A stretch of DNA of 13,394 bases, from positions 1-13,394 of the forward strand of contig CBFDBQ010000051.1 in NCBI GenBank assembly GCA_965603095.1, read 5' to 3'. A program made the position numbers and the translations under genes. The DNA is from DAOVVL01 sp965603095. GTDB lineage: Bacteria; Pseudomonadota; Alphaproteobacteria; Rhodospirillales; Magnetovibrionaceae. The notes below the pieces were generated by a model. The model saw only the letters and a list, made by a program, of their open reading frames with translations. It searched no databases and was not told the origin of the DNA. This document shows positions 1 to 7,402 of the stretch, one piece after another (position 1 is the stretch's first letter; each line of letters starts with the position of its first letter).

Positions 1-843
1 ACCTGCCTTGGTTACCATCATGCCAGCAGAAGTTGATACAACCAACGCCGGTATCTGGGTTACCAGACCATCACCAACGGTTAGCGCAGTGTAGTTATTG
101 GCCGCTTCGGCAAAGGTCATGTCGTGTTGAGCAACACCAATAATCATTCCGCCAATTACGTTTATAAATGTAATAAGCAGGCCGGCTATGGCATCGCCAC
201 GAACAAACTTGGCCGCACCGTCCATGGATCCGAAAAAGTTACTTTCGTCTTCTAGTTCTTTTCTGCGCGCCCTAGCATCATCTTCGCCAATAAGCCCGGT
301 TGATAAATCAGCATCAATCGCCATTTGTTTGCCGGGCATGGCATCTAGGGTAAAACGCGCCGAAACCTCGGCAATACGACCAGAGCCCTTGGTAATAACA
401 ACAAAGTTAACAATGACCAGAATGGCAAAAACGATAATACCAATTACAAAATTGCCGCTCATTACGAACCCGCCGAATGCCTCAATTACACGGCCAGCGG
501 CCGCGGTTCCGGTGTGACCATCGGCAAGTATCAACCTGGTTGAGGCAAGGTTCAATGCCAGCCTTATCATGGTTGCCAGCAATAGAACGGTCGGAAAGGT
601 ATTAAATTGAAGCGGCTTTTCAACGAAAAGAGATGTCATAAGAATAAGAACTGAAACGGTAATGGAAAAGGCAAGACTTAAATCAAGCAACCATTTTGGT
701 AACGGAAGTATAAGAACCACAAGAATACAAACAACACCCAGCGCCATTATAATATCGCCGCGCTTTGCGATCTTTATTATAAAATCTTGGGCAACATTTC
801 CCGAAGATGTGGTTACGGCTGTTCCTGTACTTTCTTCCGCCAT
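1..843 (-). CDS. flhA: Flagellar export gate protein FlhA, N-terminal part (cut by window edge)
   Basis: FlhA is the large inner-membrane protein of the flagellar type III export gate; it couples proton flow to export and receives substrate-chaperone complexes through its cytoplasmic domain. Translating from the ATG at 843-841 gives 281 residues with no stop to the window edge; full-length FlhA is usually about 690-700 residues, so the rest of the membrane domain and the whole cytoplasmic domain lie outside. Hydrophobic segments fall near residues 31-48, 51-69, 82-98, 122-150, 215-236 and 257-273. The FHIPEP family signature is clear at about 153-183 (FTLDAMPGKQMAIDADL). The motif MDGAAKFVRGDA contains Asp208, which aligns with the Asp known to be important for proton-driven export in Salmonella FlhA. 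The gene starts 46 nt after flbD, so it is probably the distal gene of the fliF operon. Its ribosome site is weak (AAGCGG in an A-rich leader). Confidence 0.97.
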   Translation of the reverse strand, partial: MAEESTGTAVTTSSGNVAQDFIIKIAKRGDIIMALGVVCILVVLILPLPKWLLDLSLAFSITVSVLILMTSLFVEKPLQFNTFPTVLLLATMIRLALNLASTRLILADGHTGTAAAGRVIEAFGGFVMSGNFVIGIIVFAILVIVNFVVITKGSGRIAEVSARFTLDAMPGKQMAIDADLSTGLIGEDDARARRKELEDESNFFGSMDGAAKFVRGDAIAGLLITFINVIGGMIIGVAQHDMTFAEAANNYTALTVGDGLVTQIPALVVSTSAGMMVTKAG

Positions 844-889
844 ATTTTTTTAACCGCTTTCAAGTGGTTGGTATTTAAGAATTGAATAT

Positions 890-2245
890 TTATGCGAGCG
901 AATGTTCGCCGTCGCCACCAGGCCCAGGTACCGAGAAGCCATCCTCAGAATACTGTTTTAGTTTGTTTCTTAGTGTGCGAATGGAAATACCAAGAATAGT
1001 TGCCGCGTGTGTTCTATTGCCAAGGCAATGGCTTAACGTGTTGATAATAAGGTCGCGCTCAACCTCTGCCACTGACATACCGACAAGGTCAGTACCGTTG
1101 CTATCGCCCGCTTCTGCCTTGTCTGTAGCTTGACTGGCACCACGAGAACCACCACCCGCAAGTATGGAATCTTCATCAATTTCATCGCCGCTAGATAACA
1201 ACACGGCGCGGTGAATTACATTTTCTAACTCACGAACATTCCCTGGCCATTGGGATGCAAGAAGCTTATCAATTGCTTCTTTAGAAATAGGCTTGGCGGC
1301 AATTCCGTTTGCCTCTGAATATTTTGCCGCAAAATGACGAGCTAGCGCGACTATATCGTCAGGCCTTTCGTTCAATGTTGGGATATCAATACTAATGACA
1401 TTTAGGCGGAAATAAAGATCTTCGCGAAAAGTTCCTTTTGCCACCTCATCTTCCATGTTGCGGTTCGATGTTGCCAGAATACGCACATCAACCTTGACCG
1501 GTTTATTGCCGCCAACGCGGTCTATTTCACGTTCCTGAATTGCGCGCAATAATTTTGCCTGTAAGCGCACATCCATTTCGCTTATTTCATCCAACAAAAG
1601 GGTGCCCCCGGCAGATTCTTCAAATTTTCCTATGCGCCTAGCAACGGCACCGGTAAAGGATCCTTTTTCATGCCCGAACAGTTCTGATTCCAGTAGGTTT
1701 TCCGGTATGGCGGCGCAGTTAATGGCTACGAACGGCCCGGTTTTACGTTTGCTTTTAAGGTGGATGTATCTGGCCATCAATTCTTTGCCGGTACCGCTAG
1801 CACCGGTAATCATTATTGATGCTTCTGAAGGGGCAATTTGTTCGGCTACTTTAAGGACCTCACCCATGCGCTCATCCTGAAAAATGAAAGCTGTGCTTTC
1901 TTCGGCCACTGCGGCTAAAACTGCGCCGATAAGCTCTGCATTTGGTGGCAGGGGTATGTATTCTTTTGCACCAGCCTTAATCGCACGAACCGCAGCCTTG
2001 GTGTCATTACCAATGCCGCAGGCAACTACTGGCACTGCAATTCGTTCAGTCTCGAGGCTTGATATAAGGGCCCCTACATCCAACATTACGTCGACTAGAA
2101 TTAAATCCGCGCCCCGTCCAGCCCGAAGATGGTCAAGCCCAGCGTTGACATTATCAACATGCTGAACCTTGGCTCCTTGTGCCAACGCGATTTGGCTGGC
2201 TGCGCCAACCTGTCCGTCCAGTGTTCCGATAATAAGAAGTCGCAT
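890..2245 (-). CDS. flbD: Sigma54-dependent flagellar transcription activator, FlbD type
   Basis: This is a 451-residue NtrC-family activator. Residues 1-110 form a receiver-like domain: Asp52 (ILVDVML) stands where the phosphoacceptor normally is, but the N-terminal acidic pair is missing (LLIIGTLDG) and the usual Lys-Pro near the end reads IPLPP, so it is probably not regulated by ordinary phosphorylation. This is a known feature of FlbD. The AAA+ domain (about 120-345) carries Walker A GASGTGKE (148-155), the sigma54 contact loop GSFTGA (195-200, Ser instead of the usual Ala), Walker B GTLLLDE (214-220) and an arginine-rich FREDLYFRL stretch. A Fis-type helix-turn-helix lies at about 392-431 (NRTHAATILGISIRTLRNKL). 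In Caulobacter, FlbD activates RpoN-dependent hook and basal-body genes and represses fliF. Here a sigma54 promoter precedes fliK in the same window. The start at 2245 has GAGGA overlapping the motA stop, 14 nt upstream, which suggests translational coupling. Confidence 0.93.
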   Translation of the reverse strand: MRLLIIGTLDGQVGAASQIALAQGAKVQHVDNVNAGLDHLRAGRGADLILVDVMLDVGALISSLETERIAVPVVACGIGNDTKAAVRAIKAGAKEYIPLPPNAELIGAVLAAVAEESTAFIFQDERMGEVLKVAEQIAPSEASIMITGASGTGKELMARYIHLKSKRKTGPFVAINCAAIPENLLESELFGHEKGSFTGAVARRIGKFEESAGGTLLLDEISEMDVRLQAKLLRAIQEREIDRVGGNKPVKVDVRILATSNRNMEDEVAKGTFREDLYFRLNVISIDIPTLNERPDDIVALARHFAAKYSEANGIAAKPISKEAIDKLLASQWPGNVRELENVIHRAVLLSSGDEIDEDSILAGGGSRGASQATDKAEAGDSNGTDLVGMSVAEVERDLIINTLSHCLGNRTHAATILGISIRTLRNKLKQYSEDGFSVPGPGGDGEHSLA

Positions 2246-2259
2246 ACGTTAATTATTCC

Positions 2260-3072
2260 TCAGTCGAAGTATTGAACTCGTTTTGACGGTGGCAGAACTG
2301 AATTAAGCATCATTTCCAGACGGCGTGGGTTTTCCTGCCGGCCAATTGAAGATGCGCCCATTACATATATATTGTTGACCATTGCTTCTTCGGCAGAGTT
2401 TCTTTCCAGTTTGGCCGCCATTGGGGCAAAGACCATGTTGGCGAGAACGGCACCATAAAATGTGGTAAGCAACGCAACCGCCATGGATGGCCCGATGGTT
2501 GATGGATCATCTAGGTTGCCCAACATTTGTACCAGACCAATTAGCGTACCAATAAGTCCCATTGCAGGGGCAAATTCTGCTGCTTTTCTTAAGATTCCGG
2601 CGCTTGAGATGTGTCGTTGCACAGTAGAAAACATATCTTTTCTAAGTATACCTTCGACCTCTTCGCCCGGGGTTCCATCAACAACCATTGTGATGCCTTT
2701 GAACAAAAGCGGCTCTGATTTAAGTTGTTCGGTAACACCTTGCAGTGATAGTACGCCTTGCCTGCGCGCAAGCTCGGCTATTTTAAGAACTTGTATGGCG
2801 GCCTCTGATGAATCGCGCGAAGTATGAGATATTGTTTTCATCACCACCTTCATTGCGCGCATCATTTCCTGCAAAGAAAAACACATTGTGGTAACTGAAA
2901 ATGTACCGCCAATAACAATCAGCACCGACGGTATGTTAATAAATGCTTCCGGCGTTCCGCCCACAATGATGGCTGATATGACCAAGCCAAAGCCTGCGAC
3001 TAAACCAATAATGGTTGCAAGGTCTAAGGCGGTCTTCGCCCTGGATATCTGAATTCCCCCTGTTTCAGCCAT
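2260..3072 (-). CDS. motA: Flagellar stator protein MotA/PomA
   Basis: This stator subunit forms, with MotB/PomB, the ion channel that turns the motor. The 270 residues show four hydrophobic segments at about 17-37, 45-64, 165-184 and 197-217, with a large cytoplasmic loop between the second and third. The third and fourth segments carry the family signature (FAPAMGLIGTLIGLV, then NLDDPSTIGPSMAVALLTTF); Pro169 corresponds to the conserved mechanistic proline. The short N-terminus (ALDLATIIGLVAGFG) and the GPSMAVALLTTFYGAVL stretch look more like Vibrio PomA than E. coli MotA. Ion choice cannot be decided without the MotB partner, which is not in the window. In the cytoplasmic loop Arg103/Arg104 match the conserved basic pair, but Gln111 stands where Glu98 of E. 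coli MotA is expected. The ribosome site AAGGAAG lies about 8 nt before the ATG at 3072. The gene sits between fliN and flbD, 44 nt after fliN. Confidence 0.95.
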   Translation of the reverse strand: MAETGGIQISRAKTALDLATIIGLVAGFGLVISAIIVGGTPEAFINIPSVLIVIGGTFSVTTMCFSLQEMMRAMKVVMKTISHTSRDSSEAAIQVLKIAELARRQGVLSLQGVTEQLKSEPLLFKGITMVVDGTPGEEVEGILRKDMFSTVQRHISSAGILRKAAEFAPAMGLIGTLIGLVQMLGNLDDPSTIGPSMAVALLTTFYGAVLANMVFAPMAAKLERNSAEEAMVNNIYVMGASSIGRQENPRRLEMMLNSVLPPSKRVQYFD

Positions 3073-3116
3073 TTATTATCTTCCTTATCACTTTCGTCAT
3101 TGGGCTATTTATAAGT

Positions 3117-3503
3117 TTAACCGCGATCTGTTTTGATAATTTCAGTCATGGTTATGCCAAGACGGTCTTCAACAACCACAACTTCACCGCGTGCGACCAG
3201 CCTGTTGTTGACATATATATCAATCGCTTCGCCAACTTTGCGATCTAACTCAACCACAGCACCGCGCCCCAATTTCAACAATTGACTTACCTGCATGGTA
3301 GCCTTGCCCAGCACCGCAGAAACCTGTACCGGGATATCATAAACGGCCTCAAGGTCTCTGGCATTTCTAGGCATATCGGAAGTGTCGTCGCCATCACCAC
3401 CGCCAAAGCCTATTGCATCATCTCCGCCAGATGGGGCAGATGCCGCATCTGCCGGTGCACTATCTTCTAATTCTTCCAGTTCCAGATTTTTATCGTCTGC
3501 CAT
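3117..3503 (-). CDS. fliN: Flagellar motor switch protein FliN
   Basis: FliN forms the lower C ring of the flagellar switch and also docks FliH with the export ATPase. The protein has 128 residues. Residues 1-50 are an acidic, Gly/Ser/Asp-rich linker with no predicted fold. The SpoA domain occupies about 52-124, with the typical pattern YDIPVQVSAVLGKATM followed by LLKLGRGAVVELDRKVGEA and a closing VNNRLVARGEVVVVEDRLG. The start at 3503 is fixed by an in-frame TAG at 3509-3507. Its strong Shine-Dalgarno GGAGG is 26 nt upstream, with a perfect hairpin between the two (see the separate entry). The gene lies 31 nt after the fliH stop. Confidence 0.96.
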   Translation of the reverse strand: MADDKNLELEELEDSAPADAASAPSGGDDAIGFGGGDGDDTSDMPRNARDLEAVYDIPVQVSAVLGKATMQVSQLLKLGRGAVVELDRKVGEAIDIYVNNRLVARGEVVVVEDRLGITMTEIIKTDRG

Positions 3504-3510
3504 TGGCTAT

Positions 3511-3534
3511 ACCCTTTAGTTAAAAGGGTCCTCC
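3511..3534 (-). promoter_or_regulatory. fliN ribosome site separated from its start codon by a perfect hairpin
   Basis: Reading the minus strand, GGAGG (3534-3530) directly follows the fliH stop codon. Next comes ACCCTTT (3529-3523), a loop TAACT (3522-3518) and AAAGGGT (3517-3511), a perfect 7-bp stem. Seven nt (ATAGCCA) then lead to the ATG at 3503. Linear spacing from GGAGG to ATG is 26 nt, too long for normal initiation; with the hairpin folded the effective spacing is 7 nt. The competing view is that AAGG inside the right arm, 9-10 nt before the ATG, is the real ribosome site and the hairpin would hide it. Confidence 0.6.
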
Positions 3535-4335
3535 TTATAAGGGGTTTCCATCATTTGTTTCGTCGTTTGTTTTATCGCCTGTTTCGCTGTCTGGTGTATC
3601 GTCATGAGGCATGTTATCGCCCGGAAGACTTCCTAGGTTGCGTTCAACAATTTCGTCAATTTCTCTCCACATTTGGTCTTGGTCTCTTACCAGACCGCCG
3701 CCCGACCATTCTATGGTGCAATCACCCATCTTAATATCGTCGTTTCCTACTACTTTGAAATCAATTTCTCGTCCTGAAAGCGCCACTATTTCTGCTACTT
3801 TATTCTCGACATCATCTTTTATTTCGTTAGCTACAGAAAACACCATTTTTGTTTCACCTGACGTTTTCTTGAGCGCTTGGTCAATCATATGGCTAATTTC
3901 ATCCGTTGCATTGTCCATATTAAGCGATGGAAATAATTTCCTAACAATCACAGCGGCAACGGAAGTGGCATTTCTGACCTTTTCTTCTTTTTGTGCTAGC
4001 TGTTCGTTTGCAATGCCGTTCAATTTTTGTTCTAAAACCTGCAATGTTTCCGCTAGTTTTTTCTGCAACGACCCCTCCATATCCTTTAACGCTTCGTCGC
4101 GACCGTGCAGGATACCTTCTTCTCGCGCCCTATTTACATCTTCTTCGCTAAATGTTGGGATAACTATTTCTTCTATTTCTTCCACTTCTTCTTTAGCGCC
4201 AACTTCTATTTCAGTCGCTTCGGCTTGTTCTTTTATTTCCTCTGGCGTAGGCAGTATCGGCTCCAAATTACTGAAGTCGTTATCGAATAAAAACTTTTGT
4301 ATTTCAGCACCGCTCATTATTTCCGCCGTATTCAT
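3535..4335 (-). CDS. fliH: Flagellar export ATPase regulator FliH
   Basis: FliH binds and restrains the FliI ATPase and tethers it to FliN in the C ring. The family is poorly conserved, so identity rests on motifs plus position between fliG and fliN. The 266 residues begin with the alphaproteobacterial pattern KFLFDNDF (14-21), followed by a Glu-rich acidic stretch (32-57) and IPTFSEEDVNRAREEG (59-74), the usual entry into the long helix. Residues 65-125 look like coiled coil. The C-terminal domain (about 125-235) ends in DCTIEWSGGGLVRD and MWREIDEIV (205-231), typical of FliH. The last 30 residues are a polar tail with three four-residue units (ETGD, KTND, ETND at 251-262). The start at 4335 has AGAGG about 9 nt upstream, and the gene begins 11 nt after fliG. 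Confidence 0.9.
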   Translation of the reverse strand: MNTAEIMSGAEIQKFLFDNDFSNLEPILPTPEEIKEQAEATEIEVGAKEEVEEIEEIVIPTFSEEDVNRAREEGILHGRDEALKDMEGSLQKKLAETLQVLEQKLNGIANEQLAQKEEKVRNATSVAAVIVRKLFPSLNMDNATDEISHMIDQALKKTSGETKMVFSVANEIKDDVENKVAEIVALSGREIDFKVVGNDDIKMGDCTIEWSGGGLVRDQDQMWREIDEIVERNLGSLPGDNMPHDDTPDSETGDKTNDETNDGNPL

Positions 4336-4346
4336 TTTGGTTGCCT

Positions 4347-5366
4347 CTAGTATACTAGCTGTTCTTCTTCACCCGATCCGGCTATTACAATTTCACCAGA
4401 GTCAGACAGTTGCTTGGCAATGGTAACTACACCAGCTTGGGCATCATCAACATCCTTAAGCCGCACAGCACCCATTGCTTCCATGTCTTCGCGCATGATC
4501 TTGGCTGCGCGTTCGGACATATTTTCAAAGAACAATTCTCGAACTTCTTCCGAACCACCTTTGAGCGCAACTGCCAGTTGGGATTTATCAATCTGACGCA
4601 ATAGTATTTGTACGCCGGCACTATCAGCACGGATAAGGTCATCAAAGGTAAACATAAGCTGTTTGATTTTTTCAGCAGACTCGCGATTGCGTTCCTCAAG
4701 GGATGCAAGGAAGCGAGCTTCAGTTCCACGATCCAGCGTATTAAAGATATTAGCCATCATTTCGTGGCTATCCTGACGCGCAGTGCGGGCTAGGTTGGTC
4801 ATGAATTCGGTTCGCAGGGTTTTTTCTACGTGGTCAAGAATTTCCTTTTGTACAGATTCCATGGATAACATTCGCATAATAACTTCCATGGAGAAATTTT
4901 CCGGCAAAATTGATAAAACGCTGGCAGCGTGTTCGGGTCTGATTTTTGACAACACCACAGCAACCGTTTGCGGGTATTCATTTTTAAGGTAATTGGCTAA
5001 AACGGCTTCGTTTACGTTGCCCAGTTTGTCCCACATGGTACGGCCAGCAGGGCCGCGCAGTTCTTCCATGATCTGGTCAACGCGATCATTTCCCAGCGCC
5101 TTGGCCAGCAGTCGTTCGGTTGACTCGTAACTACCAACAAGCGAACCCGCCGATGAAATCTGGTCAGCAAATTCAATGAACAATCGTTCTACAACTTTGG
5201 AATTAATGGAACCTAGTGATGACATAATCTGGGAAAGTTCCCTGATTTCCTCATCGTCCATCATTTCAAACATCTTGCCTGACTGTTCCTCACTTAAGGA
5301 CAGCATGAAGATGGCCGCTTTTTGCGGGCCAGTTAGGTTTCTGAAATCGTCTTTAACACGGGCCAT
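4347..5366 (-). CDS. fliG: Flagellar motor switch protein FliG
   Basis: FliG joins the MS ring (FliF) to the C ring and receives torque from MotA. The 339-residue length is normal for the family. The N-terminal FliF-binding domain (about 1-100) contains LTGPQKAAIFMLSL. The middle domain has the EHPQT-type motif as EYPQT (130-134) followed by KIRPEHAASVL. The linker motif MFTF is at 238-241. The C-terminal torque domain (about 240-330) contains ALKGGSEEVRELFFENMS; Lys269, Arg286, Glu293-Asp294 and Arg302 line up by eye with the charged torque-helix residues of E. coli FliG. The stretch EDMEAMGAVRLKDVDDAQ is also typical. The ribosome site GAGG overlaps the fliF stop codon, 13 nt before the ATG, suggesting coupling. 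A 12-bp palindrome CTAGTATACTAG lies across the stop codon (4347-4358); no function is assigned. Confidence 0.98.
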   Translation of the reverse strand: MARVKDDFRNLTGPQKAAIFMLSLSEEQSGKMFEMMDDEEIRELSQIMSSLGSINSKVVERLFIEFADQISSAGSLVGSYESTERLLAKALGNDRVDQIMEELRGPAGRTMWDKLGNVNEAVLANYLKNEYPQTVAVVLSKIRPEHAASVLSILPENFSMEVIMRMLSMESVQKEILDHVEKTLRTEFMTNLARTARQDSHEMMANIFNTLDRGTEARFLASLEERNRESAEKIKQLMFTFDDLIRADSAGVQILLRQIDKSQLAVALKGGSEEVRELFFENMSERAAKIMREDMEAMGAVRLKDVDDAQAGVVTIAKQLSDSGEIVIAGSGEEEQLVY

Positions 5367-5381
5367 TTTCTAGATTTTGCC

Positions 5382-7034
5382 TCAACCTTCCTGATAAAGC
5401 CAGCTACGTACAATTGATAGCGCTTCATCTGGGTGTTTTTCAACGATTTCACCGACTTTATTAACGCTAGAAGCCTTAACCCGGCCTTCTACACGCTCAA
5501 GATCGATTAAATCATCGAATGAATCATCTTCATCCATTCCTCCGGCACCGGGTGGTGCCGCCAATGCACCAGCGGCTAATTGGGCTTGATCGGCAATAAG
5601 GCGCCCACCTTCGGCAAGGGCTCCAGCGGCTGCCGGCAATGCTTCAAATGCACGACTGATAAGTGGACGAACAACCAAAAGTATAACAAGAATGGCAAGA
5701 ATGGTAAGGACCAGCATTTCGGCTATACGCAAAAGATCTTGTTTTTCAAACCCGAAGAACAAATCCAACTGAACCTCTGGCTCTGGTTCGGTGTCGGCAA
5801 ATCGCATGTTAACGACTTCGACCAAGTCGCCGCGGGCTTCGCTATAACCAATTGCGCCACGAACCAGTGATGCCAACATATCCATTTCTTCAGGCGTGCG
5901 TGCGCGGTAAACCACATCACCTTCTTCGTCGTAGACATATGATCCATCTATCAACACAGCAACAGAAAGGCGGTTTACGATGCCGGTGTCACGCACCATA
6001 TTTACAACTTTTTTAGAAATTGCATAATTGACTGTTTCTTCAGTGCGACTGTCAGCAGAGTTTCTGCTGGCGCCATCGGCTCCAACGTTGTTGGGGTCTG
6101 GAATATTGTTGCCTACCGTTACCGCTGGCGGTTCTTTATCTTGTGCCGAATTGGTTGTTTCCAGTGATTGGGTTGAAAGAACAACCTGTCCATCGGGATC
6201 AAACAATTCTTCGTTGGTGCTAATCCTGTCATAGTCAATATCAGCCGTTACTTCGGCGCGAACCTTGCCAAAGCCGATTGATTTTTCTAAAAGTTTTTCA
6301 ATTGTTTGTGATACACCGCGTTGGAATGCCAATTTGCGCCCGTCGGTTGCTTGCGCAATCATAGCGGGCGATGTTGGATCACCTTCATATCCACGGGCCA
6401 GAAGCTCACCTTTGGAATCAATAATAGAAATACTTTGCGGCGAAAGGCCAGGAACGGCGGCGGCAATAAGGTGCTGAACCGCAGATGATTGCGCGGCATC
6501 AAGCCTGTTGGCACCGTTCATTTTTAGAAATACTGATGCGCTGGGTTTGCTTTGTTGGCGTTGGAAAAGCTCACGCTTTGGCATAACCAGATGTATACGG
6601 GCGGATTTGACGCTATCGATGGTACCTATGGTGCGTGCCAATTCACCTTCAAGGGCGCGAACCAAATTTACATTTTGTTGAAAATTGGTTGAACCCATTC
6701 CACTTTGTTTATCGAAAAGCTCATAACCAATTGACCCACCGCTGGGTATGCCTTGGCCAGCCATTTGCAAACGTATTTCACCAACCCGGGATGCCGGAAC
6801 GTGAACCTCGGCCCCGCCCGCGCGTAATTCAAATGGAATATTTTGCGAAGAAAGCTGCGTAACAATGGAAGAAGAATCTGAGCCCTGAAGGTCACCATAA
6901 AGAAGCGCCATCTGTGGTGCGGTTAACCTTGTTGCCAGATATATGAAAAAGGCAATCATGCCGATAAGTACGGCACTCATGATGGCGAGGCGCATTGGCC
7001 CCAGATTTTTAAGTGATTGTAGTAGGGTTTCCAC
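5382..7034 (-). CDS. fliF: Flagellar MS-ring protein FliF, GTG start
   Basis: FliF forms the MS ring in the inner membrane, the first structure of the basal body. The 550 residues show a first membrane segment at about 15-37, ring-building motifs with YELFDKQSGMGSTNFQQNVN (104-123), ALEGELARTI (127-136) and SARIHLVMPKRELF (144-157). A polar loop rich in Asn/Asp/Ser lies at about 285-335, the second membrane segment at 436-456, an Ala/Gly-rich cytoplasmic linker at 465-500, and the C-terminal FliG-binding tail (FDDLIDLERVEGRVKASS, 506-523). The start is GTG at 7034-7032, supported by AGAGGA six nt upstream; no ATG in frame precedes it with a ribosome site. It is the first gene of the fliF to flhA operon and follows a long leader with candidate CtrA and FlbD sites. 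Confidence 0.98.
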   Translation of the reverse strand: METLLQSLKNLGPMRLAIMSAVLIGMIAFFIYLATRLTAPQMALLYGDLQGSDSSSIVTQLSSQNIPFELRAGGAEVHVPASRVGEIRLQMAGQGIPSGGSIGYELFDKQSGMGSTNFQQNVNLVRALEGELARTIGTIDSVKSARIHLVMPKRELFQRQQSKPSASVFLKMNGANRLDAAQSSAVQHLIAAAVPGLSPQSISIIDSKGELLARGYEGDPTSPAMIAQATDGRKLAFQRGVSQTIEKLLEKSIGFGKVRAEVTADIDYDRISTNEELFDPDGQVVLSTQSLETTNSAQDKEPPAVTVGNNIPDPNNVGADGASRNSADSRTEETVNYAISKKVVNMVRDTGIVNRLSVAVLIDGSYVYDEEGDVVYRARTPEEMDMLASLVRGAIGYSEARGDLVEVVNMRFADTEPEPEVQLDLFFGFEKQDLLRIAEMLVLTILAILVILLVVRPLISRAFEALPAAAGALAEGGRLIADQAQLAAGALAAPPGAGGMDEDDSFDDLIDLERVEGRVKASSVNKVGEIVEKHPDEALSIVRSWLYQEG

Positions 7035-7164
7035 GAGCGTCCTCTATTCCCAAGAATTCCTGATTATTTTTTTTGTTTCAGTACTTTTAAGGTGTCCGGC
7101 AATTAAATATTTGAAATCGATGCCGGCAACCCCTCCGCTAAACCCTAAGCTAGTGAGTTGATGG

Positions 7165-7179
7165 TGAATAAGTCGTTAA
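7165..7179 (-). promoter_or_regulatory. Candidate CtrA box upstream of fliF
   Basis: The minus strand reads TTAACGACTTATTCA, that is TTAA, seven nt, TTCA. It differs at one base from the CtrA consensus TTAA-N7-TTAA. It lies about 130 nt upstream of the GTG start. CtrA activation of fliF is established in Caulobacter; its use here is inferred. Confidence 0.45.
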
Positions 7180-7185
7180 CAAGTC

Positions 7186-7198
7186 GGCAAAAATTGCC
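7186..7198. repeat. GGCAA-N3-TTGCC inverted repeat, candidate FlbD site
   Basis: A perfect 5-bp inverted repeat with a three-base centre (AAA), seven bp upstream of the candidate CtrA box. The half-site CGGCAA recurs at 7097-7102 and 7124-7129 in the same leader and at 13254-13259 upstream of the fliK sigma54 promoter. These are candidate sites for FlbD, encoded in the same cluster. The hexamer also occurs inside genes here, so the link is tentative. Confidence 0.3.
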
Positions 7199-7281
7199 TA
7201 TTGGATGCTTTGGAGGCACTTTAGGTTGATTGGTGACCTTAAGTAGGCTGATTGGGGCCAAGAGGGGGGGGTAAAAAACCC

Positions 7282-7310
7282 AAAAAAAACAGCCAGCATT
7301 CGGGCTGGCT
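7282..7310 (-). terminator. Rho-independent terminator after sciP
   Basis: On the minus strand AGCCAGC (7310-7304), a six-base loop CCGAAT and GCTGGCT (7297-7291) form a perfect 7-bp stem, followed by one G and eight T (7289-7282). It lies about 93 nt after the sciP stop and separates sciP from the fliF leader. Confidence 0.87.
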
Positions 7311-7402
7311 AAAATATTTAAATAAAATTTGGATATTTAATGGACAAAATCAGCCATTTATTAGACCAAGGACCTGCTGTTGGCTTAGCCTCGGCTAGGA
7401 CG

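Larger units (their letters stand above)
7035..7281 (-). promoter_or_regulatory. Leader and probable promoter region of the fliF operon
   Basis: This stretch between fliF and the sciP terminator has no coding sequence. Read on the minus strand it holds, from upstream to downstream: a GGCAA-AAA-TTGCC inverted repeat (7186-7198), a CtrA-box-like sequence (7165-7179), and two direct copies of CCGGCAA on the plus strand (7096-7102 and 7123-7129). An A/T-rich tract and the fliF ribosome site follow. No sigma54 -24/-12 element with correct spacing was found, which agrees with fliF being an early-class gene read by the vegetative sigma factor together with CtrA. Position 7264-7271 is a run of eight G. 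Confidence 0.55.

Noticed and set aside
844..890. Hairpin AACCACTT/AAGCGGTT between flbD and flhA as a terminator
   Set aside because: The loop is only two bases, the stem has an A-C mismatch on the transcribed strand, and it is followed by A, not T. The genes are most likely cotranscribed.
3550..3585. Three tandem four-residue units (ETGD, KTND, ETND) at the end of FliH
   Set aside because: Short, degenerate and in a disordered polar tail; typical low-complexity drift, not a functional repeat.
3611..4426. A 271-residue open frame on the plus strand covering nearly all of fliH
   Set aside because: It is antisense to a well-supported fliH with good motifs. Its Ser/Ile-rich composition is what the complement of Glu/Asp-rich codons gives, and it has no recognisable domain.
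7247..7261. TTGGCCCCAATCAGC on the minus strand as a sigma54 promoter for fliF
   Set aside because: GG and GC are 9 nt apart instead of the required 10, and the flanking bases do not fit.
7264..7271. Run of eight G as a phase-variable tract
   Set aside because: It lies in non-coding DNA downstream of the sciP terminator and not between recognisable promoter elements, so slippage has no evident effect.
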